A stretch of 64,000 nt of DNA. It comes from Panopea generosa (taxonomy: Eukaryota; Mollusca; Bivalvia; Adapedonta; Hiatellidae). The stretch is from the NCBI GenBank assembly GCA_029582155.1, contig CM055907.1, positions 8,883,951 through 8,947,950 of the forward strand, in the 5' to 3' direction. Numbering within the stretch: position 1 is the stretch's first letter; each line of letters starts with the position of its first letter. A program made the position numbers and the translations under genes. The notes beneath the pieces were generated by a model. That model had not been told where the DNA came from. It was given only the letters and a program-made list of their open reading frames with translations, and did no database searches. Positions 12,776-24,526 of this stretch are shown piece by piece.

Positions 12776-12911
12776 TGTTGTTATTGCTATTGCCACTGCT
12801 GTTGCCGCTGTTGTTACTGCTACTGTTGCTTAAGTTGTTGTTATTGTTGTTGTTGTTGTTGCTGCTGCTGCTGCTGCTGCTGATGTTGTTGTTGTTGTTG
12901 CTGCTGTTGCA
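12776..12911. repeat. (TTG/CTG)n trinucleotide tract
   Basis: Imperfect run of TTG and CTG triplets. It produces poly-Leu and poly-Asn/Ser reading frames on opposite strands, which are repeat artefacts. Confidence 0.92.
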
Positions 12912-13439
12912 TTCTGTTTGCATAGAAGAACTATTTCAAATAACTCTCTAGAATAGCTGTTTATATTGCCGTTATATCACTGTATATGTTATATTGTATG
13001 CTATGTATATAGAGGTAATAAAATAAAGAGAGAAATGTGATACCTTTGTATGTTTAAATTAGATAAAGCTTTTAATGTGTTTTTGGTGTGTGGTTATATA
13101 TTTAAATACATGTTTAACGTTTATTGTATTATAACTTTAAAAAGTACATGTGTCATATTTCAGAAAAAAATAGATCATATGAATTACACGCGTGGCTGTA
13201 TGTTGTATAAGTTCTAGTTTAAATGTAAAGATTCTGCACATTGTGTATCACACATTAGTTTAAATAAATCAATATCGCCTAAGTATATGTGATGTAAAAA
13301 TATGTAATACACACGATTTGTAACTTTCTTAATTGTGCGCTAATTAAGCTATGTAATTAGAGTGCATATTGTCAAATCTTTGTTCACTGTATATCAAATA
13401 TGCTATTATTTAAATAAAAAAGCCTAGGGGTGTGCCATA

Positions 13440-13857
13440 TGGTGGTGGTGGTGGCGGCGGCAATTGTTGTTGTTGATGGTGGATGTGGTGGTGGCAGCAG
13501 TTGTGGTGGTGGCGGCGGTTGTTGTTGTTGTTGGCGGTGGTGGTGGTGGTGGTGGTTGTTGTTGTTGTTGATGGTGGTGGTGGTGGCGGATTTTGTTGTT
13601 GATGGTGGTGGTGGTGGTGGCGGCGGCGGTTGTTGTTGTTGTTGATGATGGTGTGGTGATGGTGGCGGCGGCGGCGGCGGTGGTGTATGTTGTTGTTGTT
13701 GTTGATGGTGGTTGTGGTTGTGGTGGTGGTTGTGGTGGTGGTGGTTGTTGTTGTTGATGATGGTGGTTGTTACGGCGGTGCTTGTTGTTGGTGTTGATAG
13801 TGGTTGTGGTGGTGGTGGTGCGGCGGCGGCGGCGGTGGTTTTTGTTGTTGATGGTGG

Positions 13858-13889
<32 letters not shown>

Positions 13890-13966
13890 GGTGGTGGTGG
13901 GGGTGGTGGTGGTGGGGGTGGTGGTGGTGGTGGTGCTGGTGGTGGTGGTGGTGGTGGTTGTTGATA
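13440..13966. repeat. About 527-bp compound GGT/TGT/GGC trinucleotide tract
   Basis: Nearly uninterrupted G/T/C triplets (GGT, TTG, GGC, GAT) on the plus strand, with almost no A except in GAT or GAATTC-like breaks. Open in several frames on both strands (poly-His/Pro/Thr/Gln on minus, poly-Gly/Val/Trp on plus), so long ORFs here are by-products. The G-run density makes the plus strand a candidate for G-quadruplex or other non-B structure. Confidence 0.95.
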
Positions 13967-16900
13967 TTTATTACATTCGTCAGGATCATATGAATACAAA
14001 TAGTTTTAGATATGTTAATTAAAAACAAAACTGAAATATTTTCATTATCTTTTAATTTTCATTTCGTACAAAATGTATTTTAAATGTACTTTATCATAAC
14101 ACAACATAAGTTATGTCTACAAACAAAGGTTCATTCACATTCTCTTAATATAATAAATAAATGTTTTATCAAATGTCTGCCGAGGCAGTGGATGTAACAT
14201 TTCCCAGTATGCTACGTTACTCTCATAGAATACATATCATATACATGTCTCATATAGTTACTCGTATTTACACATGGACTAGCCGTTTAACATATCAATA
14301 CAACAAAATATAGATTTAAAAGTAACGTATTTTAAATTATGCATATTTTAAGAACGGATAAAATCGTGACGCCATTGTTAATAACTCGAATGTTCACAGT
14401 ATTACTATTTTGACCAGTTGGTCAAATTTAAATAAGAACAATAAAACAAATTTAAAATCATCAGTTGTTTTATACAGATGAAAAAAAAACAGCCTTAAAT
14501 CGTTAACCAAGACTAATTTGTGGACATTTACACCAAAAAATAAGAGGTCAGCAAAATAGTGAAATATTAAACAACACGCGTAGTCTACAAAGGATATGCT
14601 GATTACGTTGCGTAATTAAGAAAAAAGTCAATCATGCTGCGTATTTTTTGCGTAAATTCTATTTATTGAATTGCGTATTTCTTGCGAAAATTGTGTCAAA
14701 TATGTTTTTCGCAAATTGTTTATATTACGTCTTTCTTTAACATAGTAATTACATTGATTTTTTTATATATATATAAAAAAAGTCAATATTTATACATACT
14801 TCTTTGAACTGCAATATTTGTTTTGTAAATGATCTTTATAAAAATATCAATGCCCTTCCTTATTCTTTAAAAAAAAGTATGTTTATGAATTGTTAAACAT
14901 TCTAAAATTGCTGCAAAACGGTATCAAAAACAAACAAAATAATAAATCCAGTAGTTATATACAGTCATACTATTCCTTCATTTCCAAAAATATCTTTCTA
15001 AAATAAAATAAATAAATGATTATTGGTTTATAACATTTTGTTACATTTTTATAGTTGTGTATTTTGTACCCTTTTGTACAAAATGTATGATATAGTTTAA
15101 TAAGTAGAACTTATAGAATAGAAAAAAATATAGTATGATGTCTAGACGTCCTCAGTTTCTGAGGAAAGTTTTGACAAAAATTATTCATATTACTTTATTT
15201 AAAATAGAATTGAATCCTTATGCTGATGTTAATGTTACTTAACAAACAATAATTTTTGGCTGTGTTTGTATATACCACAAATCGTTGCTATACTTTGCAA
15301 GCACCCTGTAGTTCGACAAGAAAAAAATAGAACAGAAATTGTGTATTATTGGTCATGTAAAATTGATTTGGCACATTAAGTCTATACTACTTAAAACAAT
15401 GTTTTGTTTGAACATTAATAAAACGCAAAATTTCTGTAAGGACTGGCAAGAAAAGCTGTCTGTACGTACAGAGACCATATACATAAAACCTGACTGTATT
15501 CACCATCTTGAAGCATTTTTCTTCTGTTTTAGATCTATAAAATGAAGACTAATTTGCATTTCCTTAATAAACAATAAATAGTTATTAACGATAATTGGGA
15601 AATGTTTAAAACTTTAGTTTGGAACAGCTAATTTTCCCATGTTTAAATTCCAGCTAAATAAATTGAGTGTGCGCATGCGTATGCAACTCCGGCTCAGTAA
15701 AATGCTTGACGAGTCTTATTTATTTTAAGCTTGCGTCTGTCTTTAGATTTTAGATCTTCTAGCTATCAGTGAGATTGAATGGCTCGTTAGAAATGTGTTT
15801 TAAACACCACTTCAGTTATTTATTTTTAAAATTGATAATGAGCACGCGTCGTTATGAAAGTGTAATCAATAATGGTACCTAGTATCGTATTCTTCTCTGA
15901 CTTAGTATAATTAATTGTTTCCATTCTCATCATTTACTTACATAACTCCTATCTTTGTTCATAAACAAATATATAAGTAGACATAGGCTTGCATTCGAAG
16001 TAATTCAATAGTAGCCCGAATCAATGAAAAAGCAGGAAATTATATATACCTGTCACAGAATTCGTAGCAGTTGAACGCCTAGTAAACTGTGACGTCATTC
16101 AAACTTTCAGTTGAAATAACTGTGGCTTTTCCAACATTGCCATTTAACGGATCCAATGAGGAGAGCTGGGTCCGTTATACAGACAAGTCATTCAATATTA
16201 ACCTCAAATGAAAATCAAATGAGAAGTATATAACATAACTTTTTGAATAGTATAACAAATGGGAAAAGAACACTTGCTATCTCCATGGTTCTTACCGTTT
16301 TCGATAAACGGTAAAAAAATCATGTAAATATTATTAGTTCTAAATTTTATTTTTGTGGTGTTTTTTTTTTCAGAAGTATTTTAGCTCCTTTTTTCAAAAA
16401 TGACAGATATCATTTTTTACAAAAAGAAATATTATGGTTAAAAGCACGCCTAGAATTTATAACGAGGATAAGCTGAAATAAACGCCTACTGGTGACTTTA
16501 GAAAATACTTTTAATTTAAAATCTGAAATAAAATAAATTACTTTAATAAGAAGAAGTTAGGATACCATTTCCTACCTGGTGAGACCAGATCTTTGCTATT
16601 CATCCCTTCCCGACGGGAGGCACACAGGTCAAATCATACTTTACATAAATCTTTATTCAAGCCCGGGTGTATTTTGAAGAAACCTATTTTAAAACCGCAC
16701 AGCTCATTTACAACGATTGTGTTACACAACGAATTAATGCGCCGTGAAATATATTGAAACTTAAAATCTGCTTTATGACGTTTTGTATATATTCAATTTA
16801 CATTCATTTTTCGCCAAAAAGTATTTACCAGTTCATTCTAATGTTTCTGACAGTGAACATTGTACATGAATATAAAATAATCATCAACACATTTTCTTTA
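13967..16900. other. AT-rich sequence downstream of Zic
   Basis: No gene is supported. A perfect 9-bp-stem hairpin lies at 16292-16314 (TTACCGTTT, five-base loop, AAACGGTAA), of unknown meaning. Its distance from the Zic stop leaves open whether any of this is transcribed. Confidence 0.45.
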
Positions 16901-16918
16901 ACTGACCAATTCTTCTCA

Positions 16919-17983
16919 TTTATTGTTTCATTTTCTTTAAACAAAGTAGATACATTTATGTGTTTATATACGACCTTTTTTTTTTTTAGAACTTTGTACA
17001 TTACTTGATCGGTTTTAATATTACAAATCAAAATAACAAAATCATATTTAGAGACACAAAATACTGGCCAGTCAATTCTTAAACATTCAGAATGTTATTT
17101 CTTATATAATATGTATGGCGACGTTCACTGAGGTAGTCATAGAAACAAGTTGATTTGATGTGTTTGATTTCTAAGTCCTATTTTGTTTGAAGTTTTTTTT
17201 TTAAATAATAATGTTTATACTGGATAAACTATTGAAAGCAATTATAATCTAAATTATAATTATTTTCAAAATCATAGAAAAGCACTCTGCATACAAAGCA
17301 CTTACGATTACAAATTACGTGTACGTCACTTCCGGTTTTCATAACTGTTTTAAATGTATTTATATAATATATATATTACATAAAAATCACCTTTGAACTT
17401 TTTCAAAATATATTACGTTACTTCGCTACAACAGAACAAAATATTGAGCATACAATAATATTCCATTTGACTTTGTCACAACTTGTAATTATGTACATTT
17501 TATGAACCATGACTAAGTAGAAACATTTACTTGTCACCGTGAATATTCAGTTCCTTTCAAGCTAACATCTTTTTCCTTGTTAAAATATTTTAACACTTTG
17601 AGCGTCCGTATTTCCCTTTCTGTTCGCCTGTAAATTCAAATACGATTAAATCATATAGCACATACGTTCGTATATCCGTTTACACATGTAGAAAAACAAA
17701 ATTACGACACCGGAAACTCTCTGATTACCTCCCTTTGTTTGTTTATCTACTGCAAGAGTGACCTGAACTGACTGATCAGATAACAGTAGCTAATTGTAAC
17801 CGTTGGGGTATCAAATATCATTCACCTGAGCCTTGCTTTGATCCATATTGTAGGAATACTTAAACTCCTATGTTCATCAGATCTATGTCTTTGGTATAAC
17901 GAAAACGTCATTTCCGGTTACGAATTAACACGGAAAAGTTTTGTTTACGCCGAAACATAACGACACCTCGCGCAAATTCATCA
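16919..17983 (-). other. Zic: Inferred Zic 3' UTR region
   Basis: Sequence downstream of the Zic stop codon on the minus strand. The first AATAAA hexamer I could find reading away from the stop is at 16924-16919, about 1.06 kb downstream, so it is a candidate poly(A) signal. On the transcript strand, CTACCTCA at 17136-17129 is an 8-mer complementary to the let-7 seed. The UTR extent is not visible from sequence alone. Confidence 0.35.
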
Positions 17984-18516
17984 TCACGAATATTGCACCA
18001 AAGACGGTGGGTGTAATGACGAAAAATGAGAGTGCATGTGACCGCCTAAACTTCCTATTGGTGAGTGTTCGTTACTCGGCGGCGTCGGCATTCCACTAGC
18101 AGTCTGACACACATACCACTCGCTAAATTTTGTACTAGGGTGCGACTCCGGTAAGCTGGGATGGCTGTGAACTGGCAGGGTTGGGCTTGATGCGTTTGAA
18201 GAGTTTGATGTTAGTTGACTCACGGGGGTAGGGGTGTCCGGGGGCTGGGGCTTGATCATCGTAGGGCTTGACAGGGGTTCGTCGGTACTGCGACATTCGT
18301 CGTCGGAATCGTAATCATCTGGGATGGGCGATGTTTTTCCATGAACTTTCATGTGTTTTCGTAGTGAACTAGGGTGCGTGTAACTTTTGTCACATCCCCG
18401 GATTTTACAATTGTATGGTTTGTCACTCGTGTGAACATGGCTGTGTTTCTTGCGGTCGGAACTGTTTGCGAAGCGCCGATCGCATCCATCAAATTCACAC
18501 TTAAATGGCTTTTCTC
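17984..18516 (-). CDS. Zic: Zic family transcription factor, coding exon 2 (zinc fingers 4-5 and C-terminus)
   Basis: Last coding exon of a Zic/odd-paired type C2H2 factor, a nuclear DNA-binding regulator of neural and mesodermal patterning in animals. The exon opens after the acceptor TTTTCTTATTTCAG and joins the first exon in phase 1, rebuilding the Gly of the TGEKPF linker. Residues 288-464 follow. Finger 4 uses C294, C299, H312 and H316 (with [12 protein letters not shown]), and finger 5 uses C324, C329, H342 and H346 (with [15 protein letters not shown]), both diagnostic of Zic. The tail is rich in Ser and Pro. It carries KFSEWYV at 417-423, matching the C-terminal EWYV motif of other Zic proteins, but continues 41 residues beyond it and ends SLVQYS-TGA. 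Exon lengths (862 + 533 = 1395 nt) give exactly 464 codons plus stop, which supports the splice model. Confidence 0.95.
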
Positions 18517-20689
18517 CTGAAATAAGAAAACAAATTATAATTAAGATTAGACAGGGATACGTGAATATAAATTGAAATTAAAAAATATGGAAAATGCATT
18601 CTCTTCTATTGTTCTAAGGAACCTGATATTCACTATTTTACCAACATGTTTAATAGGAAATAAACGCTGATTCAACAAAATAAACGTATATATGTGCATA
18701 GTAACCTAGACATGTTCTAAATATAAACACAATTTCTTTTGCATTCGCTAATTTTTGTTTAAGAATTTAAAACTTTGTAATGTAATACGCGGCGACACAG
18801 TGGCATTTTTCTAGCCCATGTATCAGTAGTACCTCAGTTTAATGGCCAATGTACCATTGTAAATTACAAATACCTCCTATTTTTAAAAATAGAAACACTT
18901 CATAAAAAGTGTGGTTCTATAATCATATTCCGCCAATGCAATGACCATTGTGCTCGAGATTACTCAGTTTGCTTGTTCAACGTCAAATATTCAAAGAAAG
19001 TAGGTTGACTAACACATTAATGAGGTAACAATTTCCTCCTAAAAAAATTAAACAAATTTGAATAAATATTTTGCAGTGCAATACAACATAAACAGTTTCA
19101 TTCATTTGCCCCAAGACCTATCGACCCTTCCTTCAACAGGAGACACCCGGCGTTTACCATTGTAATAAAGTTTCAATTATATTCAAATCTTTGTGAATAG
19201 AGGACCATTGTCCCCTCGGGACGTCGATGCAAACTATCGAAATTCCACAACTTGTGTTTTTTTATCCGTTTTATTCAGCTTTTCAGTATGAATAATGCAA
19301 GTGGATAGCTATATACTTTTTGTGTGTCTATTTGTATTGGTGCCCGATTACAAGTTTGATATAAACTGAATGCAGCTCGGCGGGAGATGGGGTTTAAGTC
19401 TTCTCTCAAGTTTTGACACTTACAAATTACAATGAAACACATTTTCTAACAAGTGTCAAAGACAGGGGTTAGTATATTTTAATAATTTTAGAAAACAATC
19501 CCCGGGGAGAAGGTGAAGAATCATTCAGTAAATTTAGTCGGTATCGAAATAAGGGGGTAGGTAAAACGATGAATATTAAATTACTAACGCGTGTTTGTAA
19601 TATATCAAGTAAATAAAACGTGTTTGTCCGTATTAACTCTTTTATTTGATAGGAAAATAAATGATGGATAACTTTATACTTATATTAAATTATATATTTT
19701 ACCTTTTATTAATAATAATTAATAAATATATAATAAATTATAGCAAATTATCATTGTAGTAACAATAATATTTATTCTATGTGTAACAACATAATACTCT
19801 GCATGACAAATAAGAATAGAACGATAACTCTCCTAGTTAACTCTTTTATTTTGAAAGGAAATTAAGTGAGAAATATATTTTATACTTATAGTAAATTATA
19901 AAGTTTACACTGTATTAATAAAAAAAGATACAAAATGATAATAAATAATAAGTAAAAAATAACAGCAATAATAATAATAAATATAACAAATAAATAATTC
20001 TATATCATAATTACCATGTTTGACAAATAAAAATTCTCCTAGTTGACTCTGATTTTGAAAGGAAATAAATGGTTGTGAACTTATATTAAATAACATATTG
20101 TATTAATCAATAATAAATATTTAATAATAAATAATTATAGAAACAATAATAATGATAATTGTAATAACACATTTACTTGTAATAAAAATATGAATGACAA
20201 ATAAGAATAGTAAAGATACAATATATATTATTTTTTACAAAAAAAGTGTAGAAAAGCGGCTATTCGTAAAAATGATGATTTAAAGTAACATATACGAAGG
20301 AACTATGGGACGAAATCGTCGGAACATGAGGTATTTTATCACGTGACAGATCTATGAGTGCAAGTGGACATAAGTAAACACAGATTTGGTGTGATAGTGT
20401 GTCAGATTTGACCGCTACTTGAGGTCGTAACTGCCAGGGATTATAAGTCTAAAATGTCAGCTTCAGCACCACTTAGCCTGCCAATCTGGTGTTTAGACTG
20501 ACAGGAAAATTACTGTCAAACAGGCTAGTTAATCAGTCAGTTTTAGTTTTCTCATTTGTTTACATTGCCTAATTCAACTCATGTTCTATGTTTGCTTCAT
20601 AATGATGATCGGCAACATCAGAAGGTATTTGTAGAATATTATTTATATGCGAAACATGCAGTTAAATTTACTTTCAATTAATTCCGTTA

Positions 20690-20690
<1 letters not shown>

Positions 20691-20724
<34 letters not shown>
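20691..20724. repeat. (ATT)n microsatellite in the Zic intron
   Basis: About eleven ATT units. Confidence 0.9.
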
Positions 20725-20725
<1 letters not shown>

Positions 20726-22736
20726 TGTATTGTTTGTTATTGTAATGTTGCTGTAATGTGTTTATATTGTTGTATTTTGTTGTAATAGTAACTGCAGTTC
20801 ATACTAATATTTTAAACAACAAAAAAAACAATGTAAATGCTACATTTGTTTATTTCATTAACAGATATTTCAAATCTTATTTAAACATAAACACAAGTTT
20901 GTATTATTATTTTTATTTATTTCAATAGATCTTGTAATAAATATATACGTTTTATGGTTTATGAATATATTATTGTCATATTAAACACATATTATATTAC
21001 AACTTGTGCACATTAATCACATACGATTGCCGTCAAAATTTATATATATTTTTATATGAATATGTCCGAAAGAAATGCAATTATATATTGAATTAAAATT
21101 GTTCTTAGTTCCTTTGCTTATCTATATTATCAACGAAGCACACTTGCAAAGAAAGCATTATTTATAAATCATTTAAAAATACATTTCCTTCGCTGGGTAA
21201 AATAAAAGTTTCCTCATAAAACTTGTGTTTCTCATTGCCTTATTGCCGTATACAAAATTAGTTTCTACATTTTAATTTCGAATTCATTAAATTTCATATA
21301 CGAGCAAGGCTGTCACTTGACGCCGGGATGTTGGGAATAATTAATACAACTTGTTTCGAGTGTTATATAGTGCTGGTACTTCACGTTAGCAGCGAGAGTT
21401 CGCGAGATTATAAGTGCCTTCCATTCAATATGTATGTACCTAAGTCCTTAAACAGTTGTTAACTTATTAGATGCTGAGAAGTACACGGTGTTTATTTCCA
21501 AGAGCTTTTAGCATTTAGATGCAATAAGAGTTCTGTTGCACTCCAGACTGCCAGAGTGACATGTTGTAATGACTCTCGTGAAAATTCGCGGGAAAATGTT
21601 TTGTTTATGGTGAGAAAATTTTAAGATACTACCAGCATATGCAAACTACTGAAGTGTAATAACGGCTACAATATACTTCTCAAAGCAAGTATTCTGAAAG
21701 AAGTAGTAACAACAGTATAAAATATATTTTAACTGGTAAATGGTAAATACAATGATACTCAATATAGTGCTTAAATTACACAATTAATCATAATAAATAT
21801 ATTAATAAACAAATAATATACAAGCAATAAGAAAAATTAAAAAATGTATGTGTGTATTTAATATATATGAAGTAACGGGCGTACAATAGGGGATGGGGGT
21901 CTTTAATAATTAACGATCCCCTATTCTTGTGATAATCACACTTAGTTTTAAAATAAAACAAAATATGTAAATTTAAAAAAATATTCAACAAACTAATATC
22001 ACAAAACCAAAGCACAAAAATAATAATTCCCTTTAAACCCCGAACAAGAATTGTCTATGACAGACAGAGCGCTGCTTTGCCGCGGTTAATCTTCTGAGAG
22101 TACAATGTAAAAACTGCAGAATTCGCCGTGATCGTTGATAGATGTTTTCATAAGTTTGGCAAAGGTCGAGAAGTTGAAAGTAGCGAAGTAAGTGTCTATT
22201 TCACAGAGACGCATATAAAACACTCAAGTAACTGAGTGTTTAAAAACAGGTGTCTGGTGAACACTTGTAGTTTATGTCGGTCTCCTTCACGATGCCGGGA
22301 ATATTTTGTTTACGTTACAACATGCAGCAAGTACGGATGCTTTGCGGCAAGTGCAAATTGATGCGCCGGTGAGGAATTATGTAGCAAGTATTAGTAATAA
22401 TAATTCAAGTAATCAAATAAGTTATAAAACATGTGATAAAGTTGAAAATAAATGTTTTATTTAGATCCCGCGGATCTATAACAGAACTGGAAACCTTCAA
22501 ATGAGTTATTTATATTAAAATGTTATCTTATTTGTGTGTTTGTTTTCTTTTGATATAATAAACTGTGACTGAACAATTACAAAAGATGAGAAAATGAGTC
22601 AATTTTTCTTTTGATATTTCTAATACTGAATTGATATTAAACTATTACAAAATATTATTACAATTACAATTACAATTACCATTACAATTATCATTACAAT
22701 TATCATTATTATAATCATTTTTTATTATCATTACTA

Positions 22737-22741
22737 TTATA

Positions 22742-22776
<35 letters not shown>
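22737..22776. repeat. (ATT)n microsatellite in the Zic intron
   Basis: About twelve ATT units, preceded by looser ATTAC/ATTATC repeats from 22653. Confidence 0.88.
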
Positions 22777-24287
22777 CATCACCGTCTTCATTATTACAAG
22801 CACGATTGTACAAGACTGTTTAATATTAAAAAATATGCCATTATAATTTAAAAAAAGGAAAAATACATTGTACATATATCTTGATATCTAATATGAAAAT
22901 TAAAAACGAAAAAAAAACGTTCTTCTGTATCCTCTTCACGCATATATATGATGTGTAATATGTGATTCATGTGTTTAATCTATCTCCGGTACATAGAGGT
23001 TAACTATGATCCTGTTTGTTTATTTTTGGCACCACTGGAACAAATTTTCCGTTATTAGTATTATAACCAGGTTAATGCCACATTAACACACCTAAACGGT
23101 TTTATGGACCCATCAAAACTAAACTTTAATAATCGTAATTTGTTTCCATTAATGAATAACATGAATTTATCATCAGCATGTATGTATCATCCACATTCAA
23201 AGTTCTGTTTTTATATTATTTGAACTTATGATGCTTTTGTTAAGCTCCACTATTTATGAATTAAGTATTAAAGAGCTGACTTATTCACATGCGCATGCGC
23301 TTGAAGTATTTGTTTTTGTTTTACACCGGTGATTAAAGTTCCATGTTCTGCTGTTTAAAACTGACGTCTATAATATTAACTATAAATTATATTTTGTGAT
23401 TTGTTAAGACTTGTTATTACGCACAGCTAGTCTATTTCCTGTTTGCAACTGATTATGTACTTATTATATATTATGAATGTGCACACTAAAATTATCAACT
23501 TATTAACTTGGGTGATTCTTTAACATTTTTAAAGCTCATACACATATTGAACAAAACAGCTAACCGGTTACCCGCCACCTGACATTTTATATGTGTGTAT
23601 TTTCTCTTAACAATTTCCTTGAAATTTTGACCAAGTCTGTAATATTAAATTATTAAATATGTTGATTAGTTTACTCTATATTTTGAGGATGGTATTGAAA
23701 ATACAAAAATAACTTATCCGTTCAGTATATTTCTTTCGTAGTATTTTGGATATTTCATTGTCATTTTCATTAACATATTATATTTATTTACATAATTGTT
23801 TACTCCAATAAAATTTTGGCATGAGTACACATAAATGAACTCCTTATTAAAAAATGTAAGAAATACATTAAGATAAAAACTGTCCGAGACACTTATAAAA
23901 TTGGCAAAATAATTAAGCGTTATGTTAACCAAAAATATGCAAAACGGATATCTTCGATGAAAATTAATATCTAAATGATGTATAGACCGTTCTGTAAATG
24001 GCAGATTCCGTTTTCATAGACGAATTTGACCCTGCCTAATCTGTTTACATATTGGTGTCAAAGATTTACTGACGATTACTGCAGGATTAGGGGGAGATTC
24101 GGTGGATAATCCGCTGGGTATACCGCGCACCTGTTTTACGTTACGTTTCATTTGTTTTGGGAAAGTAATGGCTAAAGAACTACGGTTCATTTCGATTTAC
24201 ATAACTCGCGTAATAACAGTGAGTATGATGCCGACTGTCTTGGCTAATTTGTGACTGCATGGCACCATTAACGTTAATTTATTATAC

Positions 24288-24443
24288 ATGTTGTTGTTGA
24301 TGATGTTGTTTATGCTGCTTCTGCTGTTGTTGTTCAGTATTATTTATGCTGCTGCTGTTATCATTGTTGATGCTTCTCCTGCTGATGTTGATGATGATAA
24401 TGATGTTGTTGTTGCTGCTGCTGTGTATATGTGTGTCTGTAGC

Positions 24444-24509
<66 letters not shown>

Positions 24510-24526
24510 TGTTGTTGTTGTTGTTA
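24288..24526. repeat. Compound GTT/GCT/GAT and (ATT)n tract in the Zic intron
   Basis: Imperfect TTG, CTG and GAT triplets from 24288, then about twenty-two ATT units at 24445-24509, then five GTT units. The open frames across it are poly-Leu, Tyr, Ile or Asn artefacts. Confidence 0.93.

Noticed and set aside
13384..14028. His/Pro/Gln-rich 214-codon and 191-codon frames
   Set aside because: They are produced by the trinucleotide tract and are open in several frames on both strands.
16292..16314. Perfect 9-bp-stem hairpin
   Set aside because: Too short for a microRNA precursor, and animal Pol II genes do not use such terminators.
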